From positions 1-64,000 of the forward strand of contig CACWQE010000007.1 of NCBI GenBank assembly GCA_902762905.1: a stretch of 64,000 bases of DNA. Reading direction: 5' to 3'. Source of the DNA: an uncultured Lachnospiraceae bacterium (GTDB lineage: Bacteria > Bacillota > Clostridia > Lachnospirales > Lachnospiraceae). Shown piece after piece: positions 52,327 through 61,513 of the stretch. The notes under the pieces are model-generated. The model was not told the DNA's origin, did no database searches, and saw nothing but the letters and a program-made list of their open reading frames with translations. A program made the position numbers and the translations under genes. The first letter of the stretch is position 1, and every line of letters begins with the position of its first letter.

Positions 52327-54183
52327 CTATTTTTCCGTTTTCTGTGCAGGTGTCCATATATTCTCGATCTGTTCCGGCGACCGCAACAATACATCTACAT
52401 GCTTTTTCAAATCCAGTGCATGATCATAATATACTTTCTGTTGCTCTTTTGAAAAATCCGAATATGACGTTCCATCTTCATTCTGTATCATATACCGGGT
52501 ATCGACCGGATATTCTTTTCGCATTGCTATATTATAATAATTTTGATCTGCCAAAGGCATACCAAGCAGTTGTATCAGATACGTTGACAGATAAGATGCA
52601 CTCACATTTTCTCCCTCACCCGTATTCTGCCAGTCATAATTTCCCCAGATTACATACGGTGTAGAATAGGCCATATCCTTTTCCCCACTTTTCAGCTGAT
52701 CGAGCGCATAACTTGGTGCATGATCCCCAAAAAACACAACTATGGTCGGCTCATTTTGCTGTTTCAGATAATCTGTCAGCTCCCGCAATGCTTTCCCACT
52801 CTTAGCAATACCGCTCACATATTCCTGTACCCATCGTTTTTTATTCGGGCCATAGCCCAACTCATCTGCATATGTCACAGTAATATCATTTGGTGCATTT
52901 TCCTTCTCTTCTCCATTTAAAATTGCAATATGATTTGCGATTGACACTGCAAAGCAGAACATAGGCTTTCCTTCCTGCTTGCTTTCATATTGCAGAATAA
53001 TTTCTTTCGTCAACGATTCATCTGATATATAACCACACATATCCTGATACGTCATACGGGAACGATCAATAAACCGTTCAAATCCCAATCTGGGATAAGC
53101 TACATACCGATTCCAGAATTTACCGTCGTAAGGGTGAATCGCTAAAGTTGTATATCCCTGATCTTTCAGATATCTGGCAAAGGATGGCTGATTCTTTGCA
53201 AAATACTCCTTATACGGCACACTTCCAGTATTCATCCCCCTGGTATTCCAACCAGTCAGAAATTCAAACTCTGTAAAATGTGTACCTCCACCATATACAT
53301 TAACATAGAGATTACCCGCAAGTCCTTCTTTGCATACCGCACGATAAGCCTTCATCGGGTCCTCACTATAAGTGACCATTCCTTTCAGCCAGTCCAGATC
53401 ATAGAACGCTTCGCTCATGATCACAATAATATTGGGTTGTACTTCGGAACTTTTCTCAGATGCTCCTCCTTCTTTTTTTCCTGCATTCACATATTTCTCA
53501 TAAGAATTCCATGCCTCACTTACGGTATACGGTGTACGTTCCTTTTCCTGAAAAAGGCTCTGCGTCCAATATACAAGCGGACCTGTCTGCTCCGAACTAA
53601 CAGCACTCGTCAACTGTTGCACTGCACTCTTCTTTCCATCTATTATAGAAAATGTGATAAGCCCCGCCAGGCAGAGAATGCAGCCGGTCAGACACATTTT
53701 CCGATAGTTTCCCCGACTTGCAACTGCTTTACTTACACGTACATCTAAAAAGATCCACAAGAAAAGTGTAACAATCATCGAAAACACAGAAAACCATGTT
53801 CCTTTCCACATATGGAATTCCGCATCCTTAACAACCTTAACCGCCTCTGACAATTTAGACAGATCTGAAAGTGTTACACATTCATTTAATGCATTCCATT
53901 TCATATTATTGATCACACCGAAAACCAATGTGAAAACACCTGTTATCATATATCCCGGTGTCATCTTCTTCGTTAAATTATATATAACAAACAATATCGT
54001 TGCATACAACCACACGGCATATCCAATATAATACAGATTATCCGCCGACAGCCACCCGGATATGGCATTCCAGTCAGCAAAAGTGATACATTGTAGCTGT
54101 ATAACCAATAATAGTGCCTGTAATACAATACTTACAGGCACTACCATATACAAAAATAAGCTCTTATGAATAGATTCTTTCAT
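52327..54183 (-). CDS. LTA synthase family sulfatase-fold membrane protein
   Basis: A 618-residue protein with five N-terminal transmembrane segments (residues ~9-190) and an extracellular sulfatase-fold domain. The metal site is visible: NIIVIMSEAFYD, then the nucleophile-threonine region VYGGGTHFTEFEFLTGWN, HPYDGKFWNR, and VVFFGDHAPSY. This fits LtaS-type phosphoglycerol transferases, which build or modify lipoteichoic acid; whether it is a polymerase, primase or modifier cannot be told. The 'GGTHFTEFE' form differs slightly from the usual 'GGTANTEFE'. It lies downstream of the zinc-ribbon gene and ends close to the hrcA promoter; I see no clear terminator. Confidence 0.85.
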   Translation of the reverse strand: MKESIHKSLFLYMVVPVSIVLQALLLVIQLQCITFADWNAISGWLSADNLYYIGYAVWLYATILFVIYNLTKKMTPGYMITGVFTLVFGVINNMKWNALNECVTLSDLSKLSEAVKVVKDAEFHMWKGTWFSVFSMIVTLFLWIFLDVRVSKAVASRGNYRKMCLTGCILCLAGLITFSIIDGKKSAVQQLTSAVSSEQTGPLVYWTQSLFQEKERTPYTVSEAWNSYEKYVNAGKKEGGASEKSSEVQPNIIVIMSEAFYDLDWLKGMVTYSEDPMKAYRAVCKEGLAGNLYVNVYGGGTHFTEFEFLTGWNTRGMNTGSVPYKEYFAKNQPSFARYLKDQGYTTLAIHPYDGKFWNRYVAYPRLGFERFIDRSRMTYQDMCGYISDESLTKEIILQYESKQEGKPMFCFAVSIANHIAILNGEEKENAPNDITVTYADELGYGPNKKRWVQEYVSGIAKSGKALRELTDYLKQQNEPTIVVFFGDHAPSYALDQLKSGEKDMAYSTPYVIWGNYDWQNTGEGENVSASYLSTYLIQLLGMPLADQNYYNIAMRKEYPVDTRYMIQNEDGTSYSDFSKEQQKVYYDHALDLKKHVDVLLRSPEQIENIWTPAQKTEK

Positions 54184-54204
54184 GCATTCAACTCTTCTTT
54201 CTTC

Positions 54205-54642
54205 TTATGTTCGTTTTACAAAGGTATGATTACATTTCGGGCAACGGATATTCACTTTGTTCTTGCCCTTTGGAACACGGATTACCTGATGACACTCATC
54301 GCATACAAAATATACATATTCTTTATCCAGAATACTCTTGCATTTCATGCGGGTCATCAATTTCAACAATCTCGCTTCTAACACTACCTTCCCCATATAA
54401 CGCATGTAGAAATCATTTTCTCTCTTGCGCTTATCCACATTCTTAGAGAACACTCTCAAATAACATAATACGACAAATGCGGCTCCCAACAATAGAAATA
54501 TCTTATTCTTCGTAAATAATGCCGCAACCACATACAAAAATCCTACTAACATGATCAGATTATTCAGTTCATCTAATCCGCACCGCCGTCCCATTGCTTC
54601 CTTAATATCCTCCCGGAGCATGGTGATATACTTCTGTAACAT
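54205..54642 (-). CDS. Small membrane protein with C-terminal zinc ribbon
   Basis: A 145-residue protein not assigned to a named family. Two hydrophobic segments at ~28-60 (LIMLVGFLYVVAALF, IFLLLGAAFVVLCYLRVF), a basic middle (KNVDKRKREND), and a C-terminal zinc ribbon with C-D-E-C and C-P-K-C pairs about 18 residues apart (FVCDECHQVIRVPKGKNK ... RCPKCNHTF). Similar genes occur as conserved hypotheticals in Lachnospiraceae. AGGAGG precedes the ATG. Function unknown; possibly co-transcribed with hemW and the LtaS-like gene. Confidence 0.75.
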   Translation of the reverse strand: MLQKYITMLREDIKEAMGRRCGLDELNNLIMLVGFLYVVAALFTKNKIFLLLGAAFVVLCYLRVFSKNVDKRKRENDFYMRYMGKVVLEARLLKLMTRMKCKSILDKEYVYFVCDECHQVIRVPKGKNKVNIRCPKCNHTFVKRT

Positions 54643-54672
54643 TCTATTCGCCTCCTGCTACGCTTTCTCCCA

Positions 54673-56034
54673 CTACAACATAAATTCCGCCATTACTGTA
54701 TTACTCACATCAATTCCCTGATCCGAAAGAAAGATCCTGTCATCCCCTTCTACGAGTAATCCTTGCTGTGTATATTTCGCAATCGGTCTTGCATAGACCT
54801 GTTCAATTCCCACATCAAAGCGTTTTCGGAATTCTTCCCTGCTTATTCCCAGCCTGCAGCGCAGACCTAAGAACATGAACTCTTCCATCTCATCCTTACG
54901 CTTTTGGAAATGCAGATCTTTATAATAATCACGAATAAACTCTAACAACGCATTATTCTCATACGCACGATACTGTTCTAAATGAGAGTTCCCGCTGCCT
55001 GCTTCCATTCCCATCTGTGCATATATTCCATATGCATCATCTAATCCATAGACATCTTCATCCTCATATTCATACGCATGATACATCGATGTATATTCAT
55101 CCCCTTGCATTCCATCACTTTGCAGGAACCGTGCAATATATTCCTCCATATTCTCCGTACCATGAAACCGGATCTTTTCCTGCTTTGCATTCTCCATATC
55201 CACAGTCAGATAAGAGGATGCACCAAGTCCAAGTCCTAGATATTCTCCACCTGTCCAATATCTTAAATTATGTCTGCATGCATACCCAGGTCTCGCATAA
55301 TTCGATATCTCATATCGTTCGTATCCATTCTCCATCAGCATTGTCTTCGTCTTTGCATATAAGGTCCGATCCTCTTCCTCCGTCGGAAGAAGGGCAAGTA
55401 ACGTCTCATTCTCTGCCAACGGCGTCTCGTCTTCTACAATCAGACTATAGGCCGAAATATGCTCCGGCTGCAGATCAGCAACACGTTCCAATGTATGAAT
55501 ATACGATTCCTCAGATTCACCCGGCAAGCCGGACATGATATCCACATTGATATTGTCAAATCCTGCCTTTCTTGCCTCCTGAAACGCTGTCAAAAACTGT
55601 TGATAATCATGTACACGATTCAAAACACGAAGCATCTCGTCATTAGCACTTTGCAGACCGATACTTAACCGGTTAATTCCTATCCGATGATACATCGATA
55701 ATTTGTCCGGTGTAAGACTATCTGGATTCCCCTCTATGGTGATCTCAGCAGATTCTTCCACTGTGAATGTCCGCCGGACGGTCTCTAATATCTGTTCTAG
55801 CAGATCCTCATTCATAAAAGAAGGAGTCCCCCCACCAATAAAGATCGTAACCACACGATAAGTCTTTGCCATCTCTTCGTAAGAAGAGATCTCTTTACAC
55901 AACGCTTTGACATATTGTGCCTGTTCTTCCTGTCTGCAACCACCGAAAGATAAGAAATCACAGTACAGACATTTGGACTTACAAAACGGTATATGAATAT
56001 ATAAACTTAGCTGTCTTGTCTCCTTATTCATCAT
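54673..56034 (-). CDS. hemW: Radical SAM protein HemW
   Basis: A 453-residue HemN-like radical SAM protein. Fe-S motif C18-x3-C22-x2-C25 ([12 protein letters not shown]), then [30 protein letters not shown] and a C-terminal HemN domain with EEFMFLGLR. The CxxxCxxC spacing without the extra HemN residues points to HemW, a heme chaperone, rather than coproporphyrinogen oxidase. The middle carries an insert (~305-360) rich in Tyr/Glu. The start overlaps the lepA stop by 11 bp. Confidence 0.88.
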   Translation of the reverse strand: MMNKETRQLSLYIHIPFCKSKCLYCDFLSFGGCRQEEQAQYVKALCKEISSYEEMAKTYRVVTIFIGGGTPSFMNEDLLEQILETVRRTFTVEESAEITIEGNPDSLTPDKLSMYHRIGINRLSIGLQSANDEMLRVLNRVHDYQQFLTAFQEARKAGFDNINVDIMSGLPGESEESYIHTLERVADLQPEHISAYSLIVEDETPLAENETLLALLPTEEEDRTLYAKTKTMLMENGYERYEISNYARPGYACRHNLRYWTGGEYLGLGLGASSYLTVDMENAKQEKIRFHGTENMEEYIARFLQSDGMQGDEYTSMYHAYEYEDEDVYGLDDAYGIYAQMGMEAGSGNSHLEQYRAYENNALLEFIRDYYKDLHFQKRKDEMEEFMFLGLRCRLGISREEFRKRFDVGIEQVYARPIAKYTQQGLLVEGDDRIFLSDQGIDVSNTVMAEFML

Positions 56035-57838
56035 CTAACTTCAATACGCTCATAAACGCCTTCTGCGGAATCTCTACATTACCAATCTGGCGCATACGCT
56101 TCTTTCCTTCCTTCTGTTTCTCTAACAGTTTCTTCTTACGTGAGATATCACCACCATAGCACTTGGCAAGTACGTCTTTGCGGAGTGCTCTTACCGTCTC
56201 CCTTGCGATGATCTTACTTCCGATTGCCGCCTGGATCGGTATCTCAAACAAATGTCTCGGAATCTCTTCTTTTAATTTCTCACACATCTTACGTCCACGT
56301 TCATATGCCGTATCTGCATGCACAATGAAAGAAAGTGCATCCACTTCTTCCTTGTTGATCAAGATATCTAACTTCACAAGATTAGAACGAACATAACCAT
56401 TCAGTTCATAATCAAAGGAAGCATATCCACGCGAACGGGATTTCAAAGCATCAAAGAAATCATAAATGATCTCATTGAGCGGAAGATCATACTTAAGCAA
56501 TGCCCTTGTCTCTTCCATATATTCCATACTCTTATAGACACCTCTGCGTTCCTGACAAAGCTGCATAATCGCACCTACATAGTCCTTCGTCACCATAATC
56601 TCCGCAGATACAAACGGTTCTTCCATATATTCAATCTGCGATGGATCTGGCAGATTTGATGGATTCGTCAATTCAATCATCTCACCATCTGTCTTATGCA
56701 CCCGGTACACAACACCTGGTGCTGTCGTCACAAGATCAAGATTATATTCTCTCTCCAAACGTTCCTGCACAATCTCAAGATGCAGCAAACCAAGAAAACC
56801 ACATCGGAATCCAAAACCTAACGCAATAGAAGTCTCCGGCTCATAACTTAATGCGGCATCATTCAGCTGTAACTTCTCTAATGCATCACGAAGATCCGGG
56901 TACTTTGCTCCATCTGCCGGATATAATCCACAATACACCATTGGATTGGCTTTCTTGTATCCTGGCAACGCCTCTGCACACGGATTGTTTGCGTCTGTAA
57001 CCGTATCACCAACACGAGTCTCCTTGACATCTTTGAGACTTGCCGTAATATATCCAACCATACCTGCTGATAATTCTTCCTGTGGAATAAACTGCCCTGC
57101 TCCAAAAATTCCAACTTCCACAACTTCCACCGTTGCTCCCGTTGCCATCATCTTGATCACACTACCCTTGCGTACCGATCCGTCAAACAAACGGCAGAAT
57201 ATGATAACTCCTTTGTAAGCATCATATTTGCTGTCAAAGATCAATGCCTTCAGGGAACCATTCACATCCCCGCTTGGAGCCGGAATCTTGGTAACGATCT
57301 GCTCTAACACCTCTTCCACATTAAGGCCTGTCTTTGCCGAAATTCTTGGTGCATCCTGTGCCTCAATTCCGATCACATCTTCAATCTCATTCACCACACG
57401 ATCCGGATCTGCACTTGGAAGATCAATCTTATTAATAACCGGCATAACTTCAAGATCATTATCAATTGCCAAATATACATTCGCAAGTGTCTGTGCTTCA
57501 ATTCCCTGTGCAGCATCTACAACTAAGATTGCTCCTTCACATGCAGCAAGACTTCTAGATACCTCATAATTGAAATCCACATGTCCCGGTGTATCGATCA
57601 GATTAAAGATATATTCCTGTCCATCTTTTGCCTTATAGACAATACGGACTGCCTGTGCTTTGATCGTGATACCACGTTCTCTCTCTAACTCCATATTATC
57701 CAATACCTGAGCCTGCATCTCCCGTTCTGTCAGCAATCCTGTCTTTTCTATGATACGATCTGCTAAGGTTGATTTCCCATGATCGATATGTGCAATAATA
57801 CAAAAATTACGAATCTTACTCTGGTCTGCGTGTGCCAT
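56024..57838 (-). CDS. lepA: Elongation factor 4 (LepA)
   Basis: A 604-residue translational GTPase. G1 [16 protein letters not shown]3 [15 protein letters not shown]4 [13 protein letters not shown]-like domains II-III and V; and the unique C-terminal domain ([40 protein letters not shown]) that defines EF4. It back-translocates or helps stalled ribosomes under stress. AGGAG precedes the ATG. Order gpr-spoIIP-lepA-hemW is conserved in Firmicutes. Confidence 0.97.
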   Translation of the reverse strand: MAHADQSKIRNFCIIAHIDHGKSTLADRIIEKTGLLTEREMQAQVLDNMELERERGITIKAQAVRIVYKAKDGQEYIFNLIDTPGHVDFNYEVSRSLAACEGAILVVDAAQGIEAQTLANVYLAIDNDLEVMPVINKIDLPSADPDRVVNEIEDVIGIEAQDAPRISAKTGLNVEEVLEQIVTKIPAPSGDVNGSLKALIFDSKYDAYKGVIIFCRLFDGSVRKGSVIKMMATGATVEVVEVGIFGAGQFIPQEELSAGMVGYITASLKDVKETRVGDTVTDANNPCAEALPGYKKANPMVYCGLYPADGAKYPDLRDALEKLQLNDAALSYEPETSIALGFGFRCGFLGLLHLEIVQERLEREYNLDLVTTAPGVVYRVHKTDGEMIELTNPSNLPDPSQIEYMEEPFVSAEIMVTKDYVGAIMQLCQERRGVYKSMEYMEETRALLKYDLPLNEIIYDFFDALKSRSRGYASFDYELNGYVRSNLVKLDILINKEEVDALSFIVHADTAYERGRKMCEKLKEEIPRHLFEIPIQAAIGSKIIARETVRALRKDVLAKCYGGDISRKKKLLEKQKEGKKRMRQIGNVEIPQKAFMSVLKLDDE

Positions 57839-57929
57839 TCTCTTTCTCCTCTATCTCGTTCATCAGCCTGTTGCGGCTGTATTCTTTCGTCCTATATTCA
57901 AAGACAATCCACTTTATTGTAGCACAACT

Positions 57930-59075
57930 TTATTGTTTACTCAACACTTTATCAAGTATTGCCGCTAACGGTTCCATCGCATTTTTCTCCTCTTCTACAG
58001 TATTTGTCTGCGCACCCACTTCAATCAGACAAGCCCTTGGCATCAGATGCATATTGAATCGTAAACTTTTCACATAGATCTTTCTTACGTAATCCCCATA
58101 TAATTCCTTTCCAGCCAGATACATCTGAAAACTAAATGCCAGATTCTCATTCCGATAAGGATTATACAGATACGCAATCTCCCCATTTCGATTAGACCGG
58201 CTGACTCCATTTAAAAACATAATCTTCGCCGTCTGCTTTCCATTAATATCCGTCACAAGACGGATATCTTCATCCACTCCGTCCCGATGCAGATCGATCA
58301 CCACCTCAATCGACGGATTTGCCTCTAATATCTTCGACACATTTGCATATGCCATCTCGTATGCTCGATTCCGGTCCAAAGAACCATCGATCACATCATA
58401 CAACGTCTCATCATGATACGTCGCAATGCCATATTGTTTTTCCAATATTTCCTCTAGATACGCTCCCACACCTATAATGGTATCTTCTTTCACTCCCTCC
58501 CTGCTATCCACAAAACTTTCAGATCCGTGTGTATGATAAATAAGAATCTTGTCCGTACTCATGTCCCGAAGATCTGAAACATGCAGATCCGTATCTAACA
58601 GATTATTCATTGTCATTTCTTCTGCAGACAGACTCGTATTACTATCTACAACAAATATCTTATTAAGCAGAAACTCCGGTTCACTTAACTTCTCCCTTGT
58701 ATACGTTGTTCCGACCGTCTCATTCGTCACCGGTATGGTATTTTCCGTGGTTACCGGATGTTCTTCCACCGCCAGATCAGTATTTACCGGCACATCTCCT
58801 TCATCCTCATAGAACCACTCTGGTACATCGTACCCACTAGTATAAACTGCCTCCTGTACCCCATATTCTTTTTCGTATGTAAAAAGCGGAATCATCATAG
58901 ATGCGATATATTCCGTCAGACTCTTGACAGAATCCATTGGTATTTCCATAAGAACCCATATCAGGAACAGTACACTCACCACCTGACACTTCCGCTTTCT
59001 TTTTGGATTGTTCTGATTATAATTCATACTATCATCATATTCAGACTTTCCTGATTGTATGTCATCACGCCGCAA
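57930..59075 (-). CDS. spoIIP: Stage II sporulation protein P
   Basis: A 381-residue membrane-anchored amidase/endopeptidase of the spore engulfment (SpoIIDMP) machine. One transmembrane segment near residues 32-50 follows a basic stretch (PKRKRKCQVVSVLFLIWVLM). The catalytic domain has ILIYHTHGSESFVDS (zinc His and Glu), VVIDLHRDGVDED, and the closing RACLIEVGAQTNTVEEEKNA. The longest frame starts at a TTG overlapping the gpr stop; AGGCGG lies just before it. An ATG at 59027 is possible but has no better site. Confidence 0.88.
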   Translation of the reverse strand: MRRDDIQSGKSEYDDSMNYNQNNPKRKRKCQVVSVLFLIWVLMEIPMDSVKSLTEYIASMMIPLFTYEKEYGVQEAVYTSGYDVPEWFYEDEGDVPVNTDLAVEEHPVTTENTIPVTNETVGTTYTREKLSEPEFLLNKIFVVDSNTSLSAEEMTMNNLLDTDLHVSDLRDMSTDKILIYHTHGSESFVDSREGVKEDTIIGVGAYLEEILEKQYGIATYHDETLYDVIDGSLDRNRAYEMAYANVSKILEANPSIEVVIDLHRDGVDEDIRLVTDINGKQTAKIMFLNGVSRSNRNGEIAYLYNPYRNENLAFSFQMYLAGKELYGDYVRKIYVKSLRFNMHLMPRACLIEVGAQTNTVEEEKNAMEPLAAILDKVLSKQ

Positions 59076-59973
59076 AAACCGCCTGATTAATTGCTTCAGA
59101 AATCGTATAACTAATTCGCTTTACAGCCTCATCAATATCCTTTGGAGTCACAAACATATCTTCCAGATAAGGTGTCACCATCTCACATGCAAGTTGATAC
59201 CGTTCTTCTTCATTGAATTTCTTCAGCACATTTTTTGCTGACTGCTTGCCAATCGCATCTACTAATATATCCATCGCATCATTCACGATCGTTGGCACTG
59301 CAATTACTGTCGGCACCCCAATTGCCAGCACCGGAATCCCGACGCTCTCCTCATTGATTGCATTTCTGTGATTGCCTACCCCAGACCCCGGCGTAATTCC
59401 GGTATCCGCCAACTGAATGGTCTTATTCAATCGATCCGACTCTCTTGCCGCTAACGCATCAATCACGATCAATAACTCCGGTTTGATCTCATCGATCAGG
59501 GCTTTTAATACTGTAACTGCTTCCATACCGGTCTGTGCCATAACACCCGGTGCAATCGCACTTATTTCTGCACTATGGGAAATGATTCCTTCCTTTAACA
59601 AATGCCGGGTTACATATAAGTTGTCGATCACAAACGGTCCTAATGCATCTGGTGTCACTTCCCGGTTGCCAAGTCCCGCTACCATGATCCGTTTCTTATT
59701 TCCTACAAACTGCCGTAGATGTCTGGCTAACACCTCCATCATCGGCTTATGAAACTCCTCATCTGCCCTCCGAAGCTGTTCACTTTCCAATGTAATATAT
59801 GTTCCAACCGGCTTTCCTAACTGCATCGCTCCCTGCTCATTTTCAACTACAATACGAACTTCCTTAATATCGGTATCTCCGTTATTCTTTGTCATCACAT
59901 GCACACCTTTGATCGGTTCATCACTTTGAATTTCCTCTTTCATCTCCACTGCTAAGTCTGTTCTGCCACGCAT
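59065..59973 (-). CDS. gpr: Germination protease GPR
   Basis: A 302-residue spore protease that degrades small acid-soluble proteins on germination. It opens RGRTDLAVEM, matching the region around the propeptide cleavage site of Bacillus GPR, with a shorter pro-sequence. GLGNREVTPDALGPFVIDN is the family's core motif, with TGITPGSGVGNHRNAI and VIAIGVPTVIAV-type strands (LAIGVPTVIAVPTIV) following. AAAGGAGG precedes the ATG. Downstream spoIIP overlaps its stop. Forespore sigma-F/G control is expected from the family; I found only a weak match to that promoter upstream. Confidence 0.92.
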   Translation of the reverse strand: MRGRTDLAVEMKEEIQSDEPIKGVHVMTKNNGDTDIKEVRIVVENEQGAMQLGKPVGTYITLESEQLRRADEEFHKPMMEVLARHLRQFVGNKKRIMVAGLGNREVTPDALGPFVIDNLYVTRHLLKEGIISHSAEISAIAPGVMAQTGMEAVTVLKALIDEIKPELLIVIDALAARESDRLNKTIQLADTGITPGSGVGNHRNAINEESVGIPVLAIGVPTVIAVPTIVNDAMDILVDAIGKQSAKNVLKKFNEEERYQLACEMVTPYLEDMFVTPKDIDEAVKRISYTISEAINQAVFAA

Positions 59974-60073
59974 ACAAATTGCCTCCTTTTTACATTCCTA
60001 TACAAACTATTTCCACTTGTTGGAATATTTATTCATTTCTACCTTTTTCGTCCCGTAAATTTTGAAAAAGATA

Positions 60074-60102
60074 TTGACAAAGTATGGAAGATTATGTATG
60101 AT
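60074..60102 (+). promoter_or_regulatory. Sigma-A promoter of rpsT
   Basis: TTGACA (60074-60079), 17-nt spacer, TATGAT (60097-60102). Strong match on the plus strand. Confidence 0.85.
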
Positions 60103-60113
60103 AAGCAAGTATG

Positions 60114-60150
60114 TTTACATTAGATTGTCCGTGTCCGGTTTTAATGTAAA
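60114..60150 (+). promoter_or_regulatory. Leader hairpin of rpsT
   Basis: TTTACATTA (60114-60122) pairs perfectly with TAATGTAAA (60142-60150), with a 19-nt loop, at the very start of the predicted rpsT transcript. Possible mRNA-stability or S20 feedback element. Confidence 0.55.
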
Positions 60151-60191
60151 ACCATAACATATATCATATTTAGAGAATGGAGGTGTTTTCA

Positions 60192-60455
60192 TTGGCTAAT
60201 ATCAAATCTGCAAAGAAGAGAATTAAGGTTATCGAGACAAAGACTTTAAGAAACAAGATGGCGAAATCTAAGTTAAAGACTATCATCAAGAAGTTCGAGG
60301 CTGCTGTAGCTGCTGGCGATAAGGCTGCTGCTGAGGCTCAGTTAAAGGTTTGTACATCTGAACTTAGCAAGGCTGCTGCTAAGGGCATCATGCACAAGAA
60401 TACCGCTTCTAGAAAGATTTCCCGTTTAGCTGCCGCTGTGAACAAGATGGCATAA
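60192..60455 (+). CDS. rpsT: 30S ribosomal protein S20
   Basis: An 87-residue basic helical protein opening (M)[20 protein letters not shown], the universal S20 start, and ending [18 protein letters not shown]. Initiation is at TTG (60192), six bases after GGAGGTG (60179-60185); an in-frame ATG at 60177 overlaps that site and would add five foreign residues. Use of a non-AUG start in rpsT is also known in E. coli (UUG), where it underlies autogenous control. It stands alone with its own promoter and terminator, between gpr and holA, both on the other strand. Confidence 0.95.
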   Translation: MANIKSAKKRIKVIETKTLRNKMAKSKLKTIIKKFEAAVAAGDKAAAEAQLKVCTSELSKAAAKGIMHKNTASRKISRLAAAVNKMA

Positions 60456-60474
60456 TGGCAAGTATAGAACGCGA

Positions 60475-60509
60475 AAGGCTATCACATATGTGATAGCCTT
60501 ATTTTTATT
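60475..60509 (+). terminator. Terminator of rpsT
   Basis: A perfect 26-bp palindrome at 60475-60500 (arm AAGGCTATCACAT) followed by TTATTTTTATT. It begins 19 bases after the stop codon. Confidence 0.92.
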
Positions 60510-61494
60510 CTCTTTCTTTCTCACAAAATCCAACGATCAGTAATTCCACACCGACAATATCCTTGACCTGACCAGCCTTAATCTGCTGTTCGGTATCCTG
60601 ACACTGCTCTACCATGTTCCGTAATTGCTCAAAAGTATACTTTGTTGCCTGCGATGCATACTTTTTCACGCTGAACGGCGGAATTGCACAAGCTGCTGCG
60701 ATCTCTTTATTATTCTTACCATCTTTCACTAACGCCGACACCTGCATCAGGATATTGAAATGTCTTAACAACATACGAAGAATTCCAATCGGTGCTTCTC
60801 TTAATGCTAACAGATCCCGATATAAAGAAAGTGCCTGATTCCGGTTATGGGTTCCGATCGCATCCAACATTGCAAACATCTTACTGGTTGCCTGGCTGAC
60901 ACACACTGTCTGCACATCCTGTACCGTTATGTGTGGATCCTCATATTTATAGCAGAATAATTTCTCTAATTCGTTCCGCAGCAACAACATATCCGTTCCC
61001 ATATGCTCCACAAAATAGAAGATTGCTGTATCGTCCATCGCCTTGCCTTCTTCTTTACATAACCCCTTGATCCATGCCAATAACATCTTCTCATCCGGCG
61101 TATTCATCTCACACGCATACCCGTTCTTGCTGATCCACTTATACAGCCGATTCCGTTTATCTACTTCCGATTCTAAAAAAACAATATGCGTAGAGTCGGG
61201 CAACTCTTCTAATTGTTTTTCAAAATTATCCGGTGTCTTCTTAAACAGACTGGTATTCTCTACTACGATTACCCGTTGCTCGGCAAAGAAAGGCAGTGTA
61301 TTGGCAATCTCCAACAATTCCTGTACATTAAGACCACTTCCATGAAATCTGGTAATATTCATGTTATCTTCCGGATCTGCCAATGCTTTGATCAATTTAT
61401 CCCTATATTGATGTTTCAGGTAGTCTTCCTTACCAAATAACAAATAACAGCCTTTGATCTGACCACTCTGAATATCCTGATTAATATTCTTCAT
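60505..61494 (-). CDS. holA: DNA polymerase III delta subunit HolA
   Basis: A 329-residue clamp-loader subunit that opens the beta clamp. N-terminal AAA-like domain with GCYLLFGKEDYLKHQYRDKL, RVIVVENTSLFKK and HIVFLESEVDKRNRLYKWI; C-terminal collar domain with LRNELEKLFCYKY, FAMLDAIGTHNRNQALSLY and LLRHFNILMQV. Length normal. It lies 19 bp downstream of comEC, a common Firmicute pairing (comEC-holA-rpsT). Confidence 0.92.
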   Translation of the reverse strand: MKNINQDIQSGQIKGCYLLFGKEDYLKHQYRDKLIKALADPEDNMNITRFHGSGLNVQELLEIANTLPFFAEQRVIVVENTSLFKKTPDNFEKQLEELPDSTHIVFLESEVDKRNRLYKWISKNGYACEMNTPDEKMLLAWIKGLCKEEGKAMDDTAIFYFVEHMGTDMLLLRNELEKLFCYKYEDPHITVQDVQTVCVSQATSKMFAMLDAIGTHNRNQALSLYRDLLALREAPIGILRMLLRHFNILMQVSALVKDGKNNKEIAAACAIPPFSVKKYASQATKYTFEQLRNMVEQCQDTEQQIKAGQVKDIVGVELLIVGFCEKERE

Positions 61495-61513
61495 ATATTC
61501 TATATCCCACTTT

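Noticed and set aside
59974-60060. Sigma-G promoter for gpr
   Set aside because: A GAATA with an AATAGTT at 18-nt spacing is only a partial match and is not reliable.
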